Assembly (NCBI GenBank): GCA_947561395.2
Contig: OX387188.1
Span: forward strand, 11,062,061 to 11,126,060
Direction: 5' to 3'
Origin: Buxus sempervirens
Taxonomy: Eukaryota > Streptophyta > Magnoliopsida > Buxales > Buxaceae
DNA length: 64,000 nt
Shown here: in pieces, positions 46,365 through 56,228 of the stretch
Layout: every line of letters starts with the position of its first letter
Position numbering within the stretch: position 1 is the stretch's first letter
Position numbers and translations under genes: made by a program
Notes under the pieces: generated by a model
Seen by the model: only the letters and a program-made list of their open reading frames with translations
Databases searched by the model: none
What the model was told of the DNA's origin: nothing

Positions 46365-48715
46365 TGTAAAACCCCGAATTTTCCTTAAATAATAAATTAA
46401 ATTAATAAATAATATTATTGAGAGTTATAATTGATGGAAATATTTTATTATTGTAGGGGATGATCTAATTAGTGGAGATCCAGAATTAGACGCAGATCTG
46501 ACCGTCCGATCATGAGATATCGAGGTATGTATTCTGATTGGGCAGGGTGTATAGGGAAGTTATAGGTGAGATGCATGTGATCAAAGAGTATAAATACCTA
46601 TTAAAATAACCTAAACGTATTCTTTGTAATTTGCTCGTATTGACTAGCCGCAAGCGACAACCTTGAACAAACGAGCGACCGAAGGAGAAGAAGAAGAAGA
46701 GGAAGAAGGAAGGGTGCTGGGTTGAGTTCTTCATCGTCCAGGGATTACCTCGTGCCTGTGAGAACTCTTGTTTGGAGAAGAAGGAGAGAAACCAGCATAG
46801 AAGAGGTAGGTGACACTGTTTTATTCGATTGATTTGTATTTACGTCCGTTTAATCGCAAAAGCATGTTTTTATGATATGTAATGATGTGTATAGTTAGAT
46901 AATCATGTTATAAATATGTTAGAATGAGTTTAGACGAGAAAAATCATGTTTTGGAACTGATTATGTTCGTTTTCGAACGACCGCCGACCTCGACTGTGCT
47001 CGGTGATCGTCGGCGATCGTAGGTGCTCGTTATAAACTGTAGACTGCCGTAGACCGCTTGAAGACGTACCGTCGGCGTTCGATTTTGAACTACCGCCCAC
47101 CACAGACTGCGGGGGCGATCCTGAGCGATCCTAGGCGCTCTGTTCAGATTTTGCAGATTTTCGTAATTTCACATCCTGATTCAATTCCAAACTATTTTTA
47201 GACAATTTTAATGATTAAATAAGATGTTTTAAGACTAAAATAAATTATCTAATTCCCTGTTTTACAGAAAAATAAATTAGGAAGGTATTTAGGACATTAG
47301 TCGCCAAACTTTGAAAGAAATGGAGAAACCTAGTTTTTGGAAAACCTAACTAGTATTTCATTACTAGAACATCTTCTAAATGACATTATAAACCCGAAAA
47401 CTTTATAAAGAGAATTTAGAATTCAGATGACTGAATATTGAAGTAATTGACAGATTTAACCTTTATATGCCACTAGGCACCAACCCTTATAGAAATATTA
47501 TATTTTAGGGAATTTTGGAGTCTAGTGGGCATAGCTGGTTATGGATCCATAGTTGTAGCTAGATAGCTGAGGGATATGTCATTTGGGTTGAGTTACTCCT
47601 ATATGCGACGCACTTTCTTTGCAAGTTAGTTTGTCTAGGAAGGTCCTATGTCTGGAGGGACACCCCGGTGAGCCGCTGGTGATTCCCTGTACATATGGAT
47701 AAGCGACCATCTCCATGTATTGATTCTGGTGCTGCATGCTGGTGGTACATGCCAACTCTGATGGGTACGTGTGCAATAAGTCAGTGACTACGGCTCTTGT
47801 CTAAGCTGCGCTGCATGGGACTTGAGTATCATTAGTAGCATTGCTCCTAAGTCGCACGGTAGTATAGCAATTGGTTGAGAATCATCTCAAAAGGTTTATC
47901 TATCTTTGTGAGTCCTATAATGACATTGAAATCACAATACTTGATATTATTAGTGTATACATGCTGGAGGCATGTGATTGAGATATTGGCTGGATGCGAC
48001 TGCTTAGTGCATCCTAGCAAAGTATGAATTATGTTATCGATCTTGATATTGGATTCTTATATTATAACATGCTGAAATTCGTTTCTAGAACTGTTTATCA
48101 AACTGTTTTGTATTCATGAATGATTATACGAGCCTGATTAGTCGATATTGCTTAATCGTGCATGAACTGTTACTTTACTTATATTAACTGTTTAATCATG
48201 CATGTGTTACCTACTGGGATATTCGTATCTCACCCTACTTTTATTTCATTTTTCAGCTGATACGCGAGAAGGGGATCTTAGTGATTTCCAGGGAGAGGTA
48301 GCTGATTATACACCAGAGGATTACTATTATCCGGATCTTGTTTGAGGTGGATGATTGATATAGACTTAGTACTTTTGATTGGATTATTATTCATTTGGAT
48401 TCAATGTACTAGAGAGATGATAGAGATAGTAACCAGTTTATTTTACCAGACTTTGATATTAACGATTGATGATCAACTTAAATGTTTATTGAGGATTTTA
48501 GACTACACTTCCGCACATACTTGTTTCCGCAACTCTGATAGTATAATAAAGTGAATGGATTTTATTTCTTTGGTCTGGTATATTATTGATGACGTATTTG
48601 ATATGGGCCAGTAACACCTTGGATTTGGTTGTTGAGCTAAATTCGGGTTGTTACAGTAGCGAACCGGGTTAGAGTTGGGTGCCGGTTTGAACTGACCCGG
48701 GTTCGGGGCATTACA
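46365..48715 (+). mobile_element. F 3' LTR
   Basis: 2,351 bp from TGTAAAACCCCG to GGGGCATTACA. It is uninterrupted and serves as reference for the split 5' LTR and for LTR L of M. The CpG word island is at 46,973-47,140. Confidence 0.93.
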
Positions 48716-49375
48716 CAGGGTAACCTAACCAGGTCTATTTTGGTCTACGGCTTGAGATTCTAGCTAAGTGCTCGGTTACGGTACCGGGAAGTCCGAAGAC
48801 TCCCCGGTCCACCCTCCCGGTTCGGCGGGTCCCTTGGGTCACCCTAGTTTGAGTCAACTATACTCACCCTTATCCTATTCTAGCATGTATCAGATTAAGT
48901 TTGGTGGGACTTTCCGTAAGTCCCTTTTTATTTTGATTTTATCTTATTAACCTCTTATTAAGTGGGTCGGGTATGGGCCCTGTTGGAAGACCCATGGGTA
49001 GCCAAGTTGGGCTTTTAAGTCAAGCCTATGGCCCATTAGGGTTATTGGGTAACCCTTGTTGAATTTGGTTAATTTGGTTTTGAATTATTTTAATCATGCA
49101 AATTAGGCGGGTTTAAGATTTTTAAGGCCCAACAGGTTTGGATTGACCCATGGGTAATTATCCAAGTGACCCATGACCCATTTATGAGAAATGGGCTTTG
49201 GTGTGGGCCGGGCTGATGGTGGGCCCTGTTGGAGGGCCCACTAAAGCTTTGATGGGTCCAAATGGACCCAAGTCTAAAATGTGCTTAGAATGATCTAAAA
49301 GCCCAATGGGTTTAGCTTGTATCAAAATGGGTCGAATTAGTCCGACTCAGTCCATGAAGGGGGTTTAAGGGTATG

Positions 49376-49422
49376 ACCGTAGTATGTTTGCGGTTTGGGT
49401 CTGACCGCAGACATAGTGCGGT
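49376..49422. repeat. GCGGT palindromes, downstream cluster of LTR I
   Basis: ACCGTA/TGCGGT (49,376-49,394) and ACCGCA/TGCGGT (49,404-49,422) sit in the position equivalent to the 1424-1530 cluster of solo LTR 1. Confidence 0.65.
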
Positions 49423-50724
49423 TCAACCTGGAAACCGAGAACGGACCGGAAAACCACCTGGAATGGATTATCTGCCTCTTTGGGTGTCTACCGACTGCAG
49501 CTGGGTTTTCAAGGTGTTCACAGAAGCCTAAATATTTGATTTTTGTTTTTTGTTTTTTTTGCTGAAATGGCTCTTCTCATGGGGTTTTTTTTATAAGATG
49601 GATCCGTGCTCATGCACTACCAATGAAGTTTCAAATGAGAGTCTTGAAGACCCTTAGTTTGCCTCAAACATGCTCCTTCCGTCCCTCTCTTGGAGTATGA
49701 AAGAAGAACTCAACAGGTCTTATCTCTCATTTTGATCAATCATTTAGGCATCTATTGAGCCATCAAGTCAAAGACAAATAAAACATTTAAAGTTAACAAG
49801 TAGAATAAATGATATGCATGTGAACCATGAAAAACAGTTAGCCGGAAATATCCAAGGGAAAGACTCAACATGTTTTCAAAAGGAAATATTGAAATGCTAA
49901 AAAGTGGTTAAGATCAAAAACAAAGAAGTTAGAGAGCAAATCTTCAAAAGACATGGGCTATAAACACGTCCATATGCATACCAAATATTGGTAAAAAATA
50001 ATACCTTTTATGTAGAGAGATGAAGATTTAAAAACATGGGTAAAAGAAGTGTGTTGTTGTGTGAAGTGTTTCTAGCAAATATCTTAGAAAACAGCAAATG
50101 ATGCATGCTAAATGAAGGGAGAGAGGGAATGGGGAAATATAAGGGTACATCAGATTTCCAAGAGGACAAAACCCCTCTTAAATGTCATGAATCAACAAGA
50201 AAGAAAGGTAGCTTAAAGACATATATCAAGGCTCCTTTCTTTATGTGAAACTCTTCTCTCCTCTCATCTCCTCGTATAAGAGACATCCATCCTTACTAAG
50301 AGAATTTCACTAAACACATAGGAGGTTTAAAATGACGACAAGCAAATAACAATAAACAAACAATAACATTGATAAAAGAATACTTGCTTGGATTGACTTA
50401 ATCAAGTCATATATTAAATAAAAGTTTGATAAAAGTCTCACCCTTGTTTTACCTCTCCTTTAGATCGTATAGTGATCCTCCAAACTGATGATGACAGCAA
50501 TTGTAAAGCTCCCTTTAACTTCAAACGAAGACTTCCTTCTTTTTTACAAAAGGTTGAAAGGGAATGAAAAGGTGAAAATGGATGGCTTTGAGGGGTAATT
50601 TGGGAATGAAGATGAAGTTTACAAGGTGAGGATGGGTGTGGAATCTTGCTGGTCGTAGGAGAGTTGGTGAGGATGAAAGCGATAGCCAAAAAGAAAAAAG
50701 ATGGGCTGAAGGGAAGCGACGGCC

Positions 50725-50732
50725 TATTTATA
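50725..50732 (-). promoter_or_regulatory. TATA box of solo LTR I
   Basis: The minus strand reads GCCTATAAATAGGCC, 26 bp downstream of the palindrome cluster. Confidence 0.7.
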
Positions 50733-50757
50733 GGCAAACAAAGAAATACCATATACT

Positions 50758-50927
50758 AAATGCGGTCACTTGTTGACTGTATTTAAAATGCTGTTCGGCT
50801 TTGACTGCATTTAAATCGTCCAAGATCCGCCAGCTGTCGCCAGCTGGGGACAGCTGGTGGTCTTCTAGAATGTTGTGACTGTAAATACATTGCGGTCAAA
50901 CTTTGACCGCAATGTATTTGCGGTCAA
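50758..50927. repeat. GCGGTCA/CAGCTG palindrome cluster upstream of the LTR I TATA box
   Basis: A partial palindrome at 50,758-50,784 (AAATGCGGTCA/TGACTGTATTT). A perfect one at 50,830-50,857 (CCAGCTGTC/GACAGCTGG). A perfect one with 18-bp arms and a single central base at 50,883-50,919. An overlapping palindrome at 50,903-50,927 (TTGACCGCAA/TTGCGGTCAA) shares an arm with it. Position equals the TATCCGA clusters in related LTRs. Confidence 0.9.
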
Positions 50928-51848
50928 CACGTGCAAAATATGCACGGATGCCAAATTTTATCCAATTTTGTTGATTTTCGGATTTATATCCGATTTTTCA
51001 TTTATTTTAATTTTGAAAAAAAAAGATATTTTTATTATTTTTAATAATAAATGAAAAAAAATTTATTTATTTTGTCCTTTTCTGCTTTTTTGCTGCCGCA
51101 CAGGCAGTTTTCTTGAAACTTTGACTTGCCATAACTTTTCCGTTTGATGTCTAATTTGAGCAAACTCAGTGTCGTTGGGACCAGTGTGAGATTCCCTATC
51201 CACTGAACTTGGGTTTAGCAGCGAACTGAGATTTTTAGCAGAAGTGAAAAACTGTTACCTGGAAGTCAATTTTTCTCATATCTTTTAATCCGGGACTCCG
51301 ATTCCGGCAAACTCAGTTGCGTCGGACTCGTGTCGAGATTCTCCATCCAATGGTATGAAGTTTGGCAGATGAATTGGGATGTATCAGAAAGCTAATTTCT
51401 GTTATTTACAGGTTTGACCAGCCCATAACTTCCTAATCTGGACTCCGATTCCAGCAAATTCAGTTGCGTTGGGATCGTGTCGGAAATCTCTATCGGATTC
51501 TAGCAAATTCAGGACCCCGATTCTAGCAAACTTGATTGCGTTGGAATCGTGTCGAAGTGCTCTCTTTGCTGGGGCCAGGTTAAACAACTGATCTGGGTTT
51601 TAGCAGAAAGTCGATTTCTGCTATTCCCAATTTTGACCACTCCACAACTTCTTTATCTAGACTCCGATTTGGACAAACTTGGTGTCGTCAGAACCATATC
51701 ATAATCCTCTATCCAATGGTATGAAGTTTGGTGGTCAATTCGCACCAGATCCAAAAGTCAAAATTTTGACCCTTTCGGGTTTGACTTTTCAATTAGGATT
51801 TTCATTTTTGGCATTTTCGGTGTGCAAAAATGAGGTGCTGACAACATG

Positions 51849-52184
51849 GACTTGGAAGAATATGGTTAATCTCGGAGGCTAAATTCGGGAATCCCCACTT
51901 CTCAGACAGAGGTATAACAGTAAATAAGTGAAAACTCTCGGGATTTTCCAATTTGCAACAAAACATTAGTATCCGACAAAATAGGTCGGATACAAACAAC
52001 ACTCTTTGTATCCGAAATTAAATTTCGGATACATTGAAAATTGTTTGTATCCAAAAATAGTTTTTGGATACAGAGAACTACTCTTTTATCCGAATTTTAA
52101 TTTCGGCTACAAAAGAAAAACTGTTTTTTAATGCTTTTGGCCAATTATTCCTCATTTTTCACAGTGTAATTTGGGGTGTCTACA
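51849..52184 (-). mobile_element. H 3' LTR, upstream (U3) part
   Basis: Plus-strand end GGGGTGTCTACA at 52,184, the reverse of TGTAGACACCCC. It carries the palindrome cluster 51,969-52,109. It was separated from its TATA box (18,811) by solo LTR I. Confidence 0.88.
51969..52109. repeat. Cluster of four TATCCGA-type palindromes in H 3' LTR
   Basis: At 51,969-51,993, 52,007-52,033, 52,046-52,072 and 52,087-52,109. The second is CCGAAAT/ATTTCGG and the third CCAAAAA/TTTTTGG, both still fully self-complementary; spacing is about 39 bp. Confidence 0.9.
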
Positions 52185-52197
52185 ATTGCCCCTCTTT
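52185..52197 (-). promoter_or_regulatory. Polypurine tract of H
   Basis: The minus strand reads AAAGAGGGGCAAT before TGTAGACACC, like G at 41,334-41,345. Confidence 0.75.
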
Positions 52198-52332
52198 GCT
52201 GGAATTGCAAAACAATGAGTAGCAAAGATTAGACAAACCCAAATTGCACTCCGTTAACCATGATTTGCCTTGTTCAATTTAATTTCGCAAAACAGTTTTG
52301 GGTGAAGATTTGCCAAAAAGCCCTAACTTTAA

Positions 52333-52348
52333 GGGGGGGGGGGGGGGG
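52333..52348. repeat. G16 homopolymer
   Basis: Sixteen consecutive G. The matching place in G (about 41,190) is a short C/T mix, so the run is peculiar to H or is a base-calling artefact. Confidence 0.8.
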
Positions 52349-52631
52349 CATTTCTCCAAGCTGTCTTAAATTCCACTGAGCTCTAATGGCTATGAGGTGG
52401 ATTTTAAGACCAAAATATAAGATTTTTGAAAAATCGATTTTGTAGCAAACTATGTTAAATTATCTCAAAATTGAGTGAATATTCCGTTTGACCAACAATA
52501 TATACATATGTATAAACTTTTTTTTTCTCTCTTTTGTTTCTTTTTTTCTGTTTTCCTTCTCTCTTTTTTTCTTCTTTTTTTTTCTTTTTTATGTATCTGA
52601 AATAGATGTTCGAATATGCAAACCTTTATTT

Positions 52632-52690
52632 GTATCCGACATGAATTGTCGGATACGCCTAGCTATAATACTTGCGCGCGCGACCGCGAC
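52632..52690 (+). promoter_or_regulatory. Promoter module of the PMD gene in H
   Basis: In order: a perfect palindrome (52,632-52,656, TATCCGAC/GTCGGATA), a TATA-like CTATAATAC (52,663) and the CG motif GCGCGCGCGACCGCGAC (52,674-52,690). A pyrimidine tract lies at 52,510-52,595, and a decayed second palindrome near 52,591-52,620. The arrangement matches the PMD promoter in G. Confidence 0.75.
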
Positions 52691-54785
52691 CTTACTCATT
52701 TCTCTTCTTCTCCGAACGCCCAGATCAGATACTGATTTCTTCTCCTTTGGCAGTGACACTCGAATTCTTTCTTCTCTGGCGACTTCCTTTAGCTCCGGCG
52801 GCTTCTCTTGACTCTGGCAACTCTCTGCTAACTCCGGCAACTTCCGATGATCGAGGTTCATTGCCAAGCCCTAGTTCAGTTTTCTTCAAACCCCTTTTTT
52901 CTTGCTCCTAGCGAATTTCTCTGAACTCAGGCAACATCCTCATCATCCAATGGCATCCTTCAAGCTTCTGTTTTCATTTTCTCTCCGTTAGTGCTCGAAT
53001 CAAGGTTCCTCCAGGCGAGATTACACTTTGTCATCGCCAATTAGCATCGGTGAGTAGTAAACTTTTATTTTACTGGCAACCATCTGTGACCACATTGCTT
53101 CCCATTTGTGACAATTTCTGATTGATAGTAGAAACAATAACTGAAATCATTGCACTGCCGAAACATGCACATTGCTTCCCATTTGTTTGGAAACAGTAAC
53201 TGAGAGCATTGAATTGCTTGCCGGTGGTGATTGCTTATTTAAAACTGAATTGCATGATTTTCAAATTGTACATTTCAAATGCTTCTGATATATTTCAAAC
53301 TGAATTTCCAGTGGTGAAATGCTCATTTTCAGATTTAATTCCAAATACCATGCTGTGATTTGTTCTTCTTCTATTCTCTTTTTGTTTCTTTTTTCTTTTT
53401 CTCTTTTTCTACAATTTGCCTTAACTTTCTAATCCAATTTTAGTATACTTCTGATCAAGGTGGTGCTTCAACTGCTAGGATCTTTCCATGATTAATTCCA
53501 CAGTTTGCATGACCACCCAGTTTGCATGATTAATTCAATCTTGGTATCCTGGTAGTCTTTGAAGTATGCTTACAATTCCTGATTTGTATCCTGAAATTCT
53601 TTGAGACTGATTGCATGCAATTCTGGCTTTGATCACTGATCAACTAGGACCTTTTTATTGATCTCTTCACTTCGCTTTTGAACTGCATATTTGTTTTGCT
53701 TCCTTGAGTACACCTTGTACTTTTCTTTTTTCTTTTCTTCTTCTACTTTTTTTTTCATCTGGTAATCCTGAAATCAAAACAAATTAGGAAAGATTAAGCC
53801 TTGCAGAGATTTTCAGGATTAGATCAATATTGGAAGTGAACTTTAAAATCAAAATTTTTGATAAAAAATTGTAATTAAACAGAAATATAAAACACTTCCT
53901 GTTGCATGTAGATGATTAGAGGTTGTTCCCGCGTGCGAGAGGAGGTTGATCCAGCTGATCAGCCTTCTTCTTCTCGAGCTCGGATCGAGTCTGATCAGAG
54001 TGCCACCTTATCCAAGCCATTGGATGATTCCAGAGAGAGCTCTGGAGAGGGTTCTGCTGAGGTAGGCCACTTATTATTCTCTTTTTCTTTCCCTTCCTCT
54101 TCTTTCTCCTTAAACAAACTTTCACCCTTTTCCTTTTGACTTTAGCCCGTTGCAGCTCCCAATCGAGGTCGAGGTAGAGGCCGAGGCCGAGAGAGAGGCC
54201 GTGGCAGAGGTCGAAGCCGAGATGGAGCTTCAGACCAAGCTCAGGAGGACATTGCTCTAGACTTCCGCCTAGAGTTCTCAGAGGAGTTGAGGGCGTCTGT
54301 TCAGGAAACAGAGCTCCTTAGTGGCTTGGATTGCCATCCCTCTATGTGTGTCAGGGCTAATGTTCCTCTTCCATATCCTCATTCTCATCTACGAGGCAGT
54401 TGGGGGAGGTTCAGTGAGCTAGTTCAGACTCTTTTTCCTGCGCTCAGACGAGAGTTTAGTCGGTGCCGCTTCAACCACTTCCTCCTCATTCCCTCATTCC
54501 GAGCCGATCGCCCTCTTGTTTACGCCATGATGGAGCAATATTTCTCCGATACGTAGTCCTTCCATTTTCCAGATGTCGAGCTTGGGATTCATCCCTCTGA
54601 TTTTGTTATGATCACTGGCATCCCTCTAGTGGGGCGGACTATTGTGATGGATCGGCCTTCTGATGCGGATATCAGCTCTCTTCTGGGATATACGATCTTA
54701 CCCGATGATGCTTGGGATGGGAGAAGCGGCCAGATCTCTATCAGTTGGCTATGCCATAGCCTTATTGATCGCTTTAATGGGAGGC
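52691..54785 (+). pseudogene. PMD gene carried antisense by H
   Basis: A non-coding exon ends at 53,049 (ATCG|GTGAGT). An 862-bp intron ends just before the ATG at 53,912. The first coding block (53,912-54,061) ends GCTGAG|GTAGG, and the next starts at 54,146 after TTTAG. The protein has an RG-rich stretch (RGRGRGRGRERGRGRGRS) and then the PMD ('LRGSWGRFSELVQTL', 'RCRFNHFLLIPSFRADRPLVYAMMEQYF', 'ITGIPLVGRTI'). Layout and sequence parallel G's copy. Only the front half of the gene is represented; the integrase region of H adjoins. It is a fossil with breaks. Confidence 0.8.
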
Positions 54786-55700
54786 ATTCAGCTTCTTCCA
54801 ATTCTGCTTCCATTAGCGCTCTCAGTGATGGGATTTCAACTTTAACGAGTAAAACTACTTCCATTCCATAAACAAGGGAATACGGGGTCGCCCCAGTAGA
54901 AGTCCGGATTGAGGTCCTGTAGGCATGTAGAGCAAGTGGTAGCATTTCATGCCAATCTCTATAACTTATTACCATTTTCTGAATTATCTTTTTTATATTG
55001 TTATTTGCTGCTTCTACTGCCTCATTCATCTTTGGTCCATATGGAGCTGACTTGTGATGGATGATCTGAAACTGTTCACACATTTGCTTCATATCCTTGT
55101 TCTTAATGTTTGAAGCGTTGTCTGATACTATGGCATTTGGCAAACAATAGTGACAAATGATGTTGTGCTTCAAAAACTTAAGTACATGATTACTTGTGAT
55201 ATTTGCATACGAAGCTGCTTCAACCCACTTGGTGAAATAATCAATTGCTACAAGAATGAATCTGTGCCCGTTTGATGCCTTTAGGGAGATCATGCCAATG
55301 ACATCTATGCCCCACATATAGAAAGGCCACGGTGATGTCATGTTGTGCAGCTCACTTGGTGGTGCATGCTGTTATCCGCATATATTTGACACATATGACA
55401 CCTTTTGACATGTATACAGCAATCGTGCTCCATCGTTGACCAATAGTATCCCAATCTCAGAATCTTCTTTGCAAGCATGTGCCAGTTCATATGGGGTCCA
55501 CAGACTCCTCCATGTACCATCTCAATCAACCTTTCTTACTTAGCCTTGGCAACACATCTGAGTAGAATATCATTGTGTGATCTCTTGTATAGCTGCCCAC
55601 CACTTAGTAGGAATTGTCCTGCTAATCTCTGTATTGCCCTTTTCTCAGTAGAGGTAGCATTTTCTAGAAGACTCCGATCATTCAAGAATTTCTGAATATC
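54786..55700 (-). pseudogene. H integrase region
   Basis: Reads right to left with the same motifs as G: 'MVHGGVCGPHMNWHML', 'CIHVKRCHMCQIY', 'WGIDVIGMISLKASNGHRF', 'VSDNASNIKNKDMKQMCEQF', 'NEAVEAANNNIKKIIQKM' and 'HAYRTSIRTSTGATPYSLVYGMEVVL'. Clearly the G family, moderately diverged; broken. Confidence 0.92.
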
Positions 55701-56228
55701 ATGGAACCATGGTACTTCTTCTTCTGGTATTCCTTCTAGAACAAGACAATAAGCCGGTTCATCTCTAACTTCAATTTCTAGTTGTTTGATATCTACTCCT
55801 TCTGGAATACTGATCATTGAAGCCAATGTCGCCAAAGCATCTGCAAATTGATTCTTGGCCCTTGGCAGATAGCTGAAGGAAATTCAAGTAAATTTGGTGC
55901 TTATTTCTTCCAAATACTAGTGATATGGGATCAATTTGTGATCTTTGGTTTTCCATTCACCAGTTGTTTGGAAGATGATAAGACTCAAATCTCCGTATAC
56001 GTCAAGTTCCTCTACCTCATGGTCTAGAGCAGCTTGCAACCCAATTATACATGCTTCATACTCTGCAATGTTGTTTGTGCATTGAAATCTCAGCTTTACT
56101 GCGATTGGGATATGTGAACCATCCGGCTTGACCAAAACTACCCCAATTCCATTTCAATTCATGTTTGTGGCCCCGTTGAAGAACATTTGCCAGGAACTTT
56201 CACTTTCCTCTTCCTCAGTAAACAAAAC
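55701..56228 (-). pseudogene. H archaeal-type RNase H region
   Basis: 'VKPDGSHIPIAVKLRFQCTNNIAEYEACIIGLQAALDHEVEELDVYGDLSLIIFQTTGEWKTKDHKLIPYH' and, further left, 'IQKFLNDRSLLENATSTEKRAIQRLAGQ' leading to integrase. The upstream part of H would lie beyond element M. Confidence 0.88.

Larger units (their letters stand above)
19006..48715 (+). mobile_element. Element F: Tekay chromovirus, sense, with G nested in its 5' LTR
   Basis: LTRs start TGTAAAACCCCG and end GGGC(G/A)TTACA. The 5' LTR is split by G (19,006-20,370 and about 43,390-43,621); the 3' LTR is 46,365-48,715 (2,351 bp). Flanks are CAAGG (19,001-19,005) and CAGGG (48,716-48,720), one difference. Internal parts seen are the primer site, gag, zinc knuckle, protease, integrase and chromodomain. 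No reverse transcriptase or RNase H is recognised, so F looks non-autonomous, and it is broken several times. By eye the two LTRs differ at roughly 1.7% of about 1.3 kb compared, suggesting an age of order one million years under common plant rates. Confidence 0.9.
18899..51843 (-). mobile_element. Solo LTR I, Tat-type, antisense, split by F
   Basis: Two pieces, 18,899-19,005 and 48,721-51,843 (about 3.2 kb together), with plus-strand ends TGTGCACAGTG and AGGTGCTGACA. The flanks are GCATG (18,894-18,898) and ACATG (51,844-51,848), a duplication with one difference. It is related to solo LTR 1 in ends and layout. The TATA box is at 50,725-50,732 on the minus strand. Palindromes at 50,758-50,927 and 49,376-49,422 use the word GCGGTCA instead of TATCCGA. 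F is inserted near its right-reading end. Confidence 0.85.
48721..51843 (-). mobile_element. Main part of solo LTR I
   Basis: Antisense LTR body. It includes a long transcribed leader, TATA at 50,725-50,732 (minus strand GCCTATAAATAGGCCG) and GCGGTCA palindromes upstream. Repeated 'ACTCCGATT...GCAAACT(C/T)(A/G)GTTGCGT' phrases occur at about 51,296, 51,440, 51,520 and 51,660; the same phrase occurs in solo LTR 1 at about 3050-3230, confirming kinship. Confidence 0.85.
17097..56228 (-). mobile_element. Element H: antisense Tat/Ogre element, heavily interrupted
   Basis: Running right to left, the visible parts are archaeal-type RNase H and integrase (56,228 to about 54,790), a PMD gene on the opposite strand (52,632 to about 54,785), a polypurine tract (52,185-52,197) and the 3' LTR (52,184-51,849 plus 18,898-17,097). 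The 3' LTR starts TGTAGACACCCCAAATT as in G, so H and G are the same family. Solo LTR I, with F and G inside it, is inserted in this LTR; element M cuts H at 56,228, and the rest of H would lie beyond M. H is broken, with fewer parts than G. The left flank would be GATAG. Confidence 0.8.

Noticed and set aside
50438-50752. 104-residue antisense open reading
   Set aside because: It lies in the transcribed leader of solo LTR I, begins next to its TATA box, and looks like translated non-coding sequence.
52488-52811. Phe/Ser-rich open reading
   Set aside because: It covers the pyrimidine tract, palindrome and promoter of the PMD gene in H; not a gene.
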